The notes under the pieces were generated by a model. The model made no database searches. It saw nothing but the letters and a program-made list of their open reading frames with translations, and was not told where the DNA came from. The translations under genes were made by a program, and so were the position numbers. A stretch of 28,162 bases of DNA from Saccoglossus kowalevskii (lineage: Eukaryota > Hemichordata > Enteropneusta > Harrimaniidae), in assembly GCF_000003605.2 (NCBI RefSeq), contig NW_003109978.1, forward strand, positions 442,354-470,515, read 5' to 3'. Of the stretch, positions 27,108 through 28,162 are shown piece after piece; within the stretch, counting starts at the first letter, position 1, and each line of letters starts with the position of its first letter.

Positions 27108-27308
27108 CATTGTGAGTTTAAACATGGCCGGAATTCTGTGGAAACTTCTCCCAGACCTGGTTGTCCCTCTTCTGTCTTTGATGAGACATCTGTCCGTCAA
27201 GTTGAGGAAGATCGACACATTACTGTTCGCCAAATAGCCCAAGAGATCAAGATTAGTACAGGGTCTGTGGAAACTATCATTCATGATCATTTGCATATGG
27301 CAAAATAG
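27108..27308 (+). pseudogene. Mariner-type transposase N-terminal fragment
   Basis: The frame reads EFKHGRNSVETSPRPGCPSS, then QVEEDRHITVRQIAQEIKIS and TGSVETIIHDHLHMAK before TAG. This matches the DNA-binding half of mariner transposases: the F-K-x-G-R-x-S-V-E linker, the G-R-P-like turn, and the second helix-turn-helix with R-x-I-T-V-R-Q-I-A and G-S-V-x-x-I-x-H-x-x-L. A stop precedes it at 27105 and another ends it, and the catalytic DD(E/D) domain was not found downstream. It is a dead fragment. The match is from family knowledge. Confidence 0.8.
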
Positions 27309-27609
27309 TTTACAACGACAAACTAAGAGTTGCCCATCAATTTACGCTGAAAATATACAACGGGCAACGTAGTATATCAGTTCTTTAAGTTCAGGGTAAA
27401 ACGACAGCAAATTTGGTTATTTCCGCTATTTACACTGGACGTATCAAACGCATAATTCTAAATTTTCATCGTTTCAGTTTCGATAGTTACACAAGGGAAA
27501 TTCGAACGTTTATTTCCCCAAATGTAAACAACGGATTTACTGCAAAGCACGTTGCTAATCCGACAAGCGGTTATGACGGAAATTCGAATTTTTATGCAGT
27601 GAAGGTACC

Positions 27610-28012
27610 AGATTTGACACCGTTACCTCGATTTGACCTCAGTGGGCTTCTTGGTTCTTTGAAAGACCCATGTTAGGTCGTTTCTTGTCGGATTTGACTC
27701 CGGTCAATTCGACCATGCCAAGTTCAAATAACGCTAGTGCGCAACTCTAAAAGATCTGCAAAACTACTTTCCCCCAGGACTCAATTTGGCCTCAAATTGG
27801 TACCAGGGCAGCCCTTTATTGTTCCCTTGGCGGCTTATTTGTTCCTTTTGGGGCTTTTGACCCCTTGACTTCAGCTTGACCACGTGACCTCGATTTGACT
27901 CCGTGAGCTCGATTTGACTTCTATGCGCTTCTTGGTTCTTTGAAAGTCCCGTGTTAGGTCATTTCTGATCTTATTTGATTCCGTTTTTCGCTGTACCCGG
28001 TCAATTCGATTT
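27610..28012. repeat. Direct repeat pair spaced by 281 bp
   Basis: Copy 1 (about 27610-27715) and copy 2 (about 27891-28012) share CTCGATTTGAC, GCTTCTTGGTTCTTTGAAAG, GTTAGGTC and CCGGTCAATTCGA in the same order. Within and between them the short string CTCGATTTGACTCCG and relatives recur. It may belong to a larger repeat unit. Open frames here are by-products. Confidence 0.65.
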
Positions 28013-28162
28013 GTTTCTATTTCCAAATGTGCTGGTAGCGACCAAATCATTTTTATCACAGGGAGTCAATACCTTTGTGTCAGTAATATTATTCTGCAAA
28101 TAGATTTGCTGTGAAATAAGTATTAAGTTGGTGAGCACGAGCATTTTCAGGATTAAAAAAAC

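Noticed and set aside
1-28162. CRISPR arrays, operons, tRNA or rRNA genes
   Set aside because: None seen by eye on either strand. The window is animal nuclear DNA with spliced genes, and the repeats found are transposon-derived or simple.

Overview
This is eukaryotic, animal DNA. It is AT-rich and gene-sparse, with short exons bounded by GT-AG introns, several families of small inverted-repeat elements, a decayed LINE, and one 749-base assembly gap (N at 14089-14837). Nothing looks bacterial or phage-like. The exon style (one immunoglobulin domain per exon, phase 1 introns, linkers of the form VQ-Tyr-x-Pro-Pro) and the repeat content suggest a marine invertebrate. I lean weakly towards a mollusc, brachiopod or annelid type of animal, but the window does not prove it.

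The centre of the window (21333 down to 3256, minus strand) holds one large gene that I could assemble end to end. It has 18 exons and 3951 coding bases, giving 1316 residues with every splice phase agreeing. Exon 1 carries the start codon and most of a signal peptide. Exon 2 adds a V-like Ig domain resembling the first domain of Kirrel/nephrin-type receptors. Twelve further Ig domains follow, one per exon. One transmembrane exon comes next, then a 69-residue cytoplasmic tail spread over part of the TM exon, a 16-base microexon, an 80-base exon and a terminal exon. Ig domains 3 to 10 share an unusual signature in the F-G hairpin (N-x-aromatic-x-[DN]-G-x-x-G, as in NIFYDGSMG), while domains 1, 2 and 11-13 lack it. 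The middle of the ectodomain therefore looks like a block made by tandem exon duplication. The likely product is a cell-surface adhesion or recognition receptor.

The introns carry mobile DNA: a frameshifted, 5'-truncated LINE in sense orientation in the Ig5-Ig6 intron (about 13780-16097), and small non-autonomous elements of at least four kinds (TTAA-flanked, TA-flanked with CTGTA ends, CGCCCTCTAG-ended, and a perfect 17-bp inverted repeat).

The flanks (1-3255 and 21334-28162) contain little coding sequence. On the left are a possible terminal exon of a convergent plus-strand gene (801-986) and a short open frame cut by the window edge (1-165). On the right are a possible C-type lectin exon with a frame problem (25415-25503), a fragment of a mariner-type transposase (27108-27308), more copies of the small elements, and a 281-bp-spaced repeat at the far right end.
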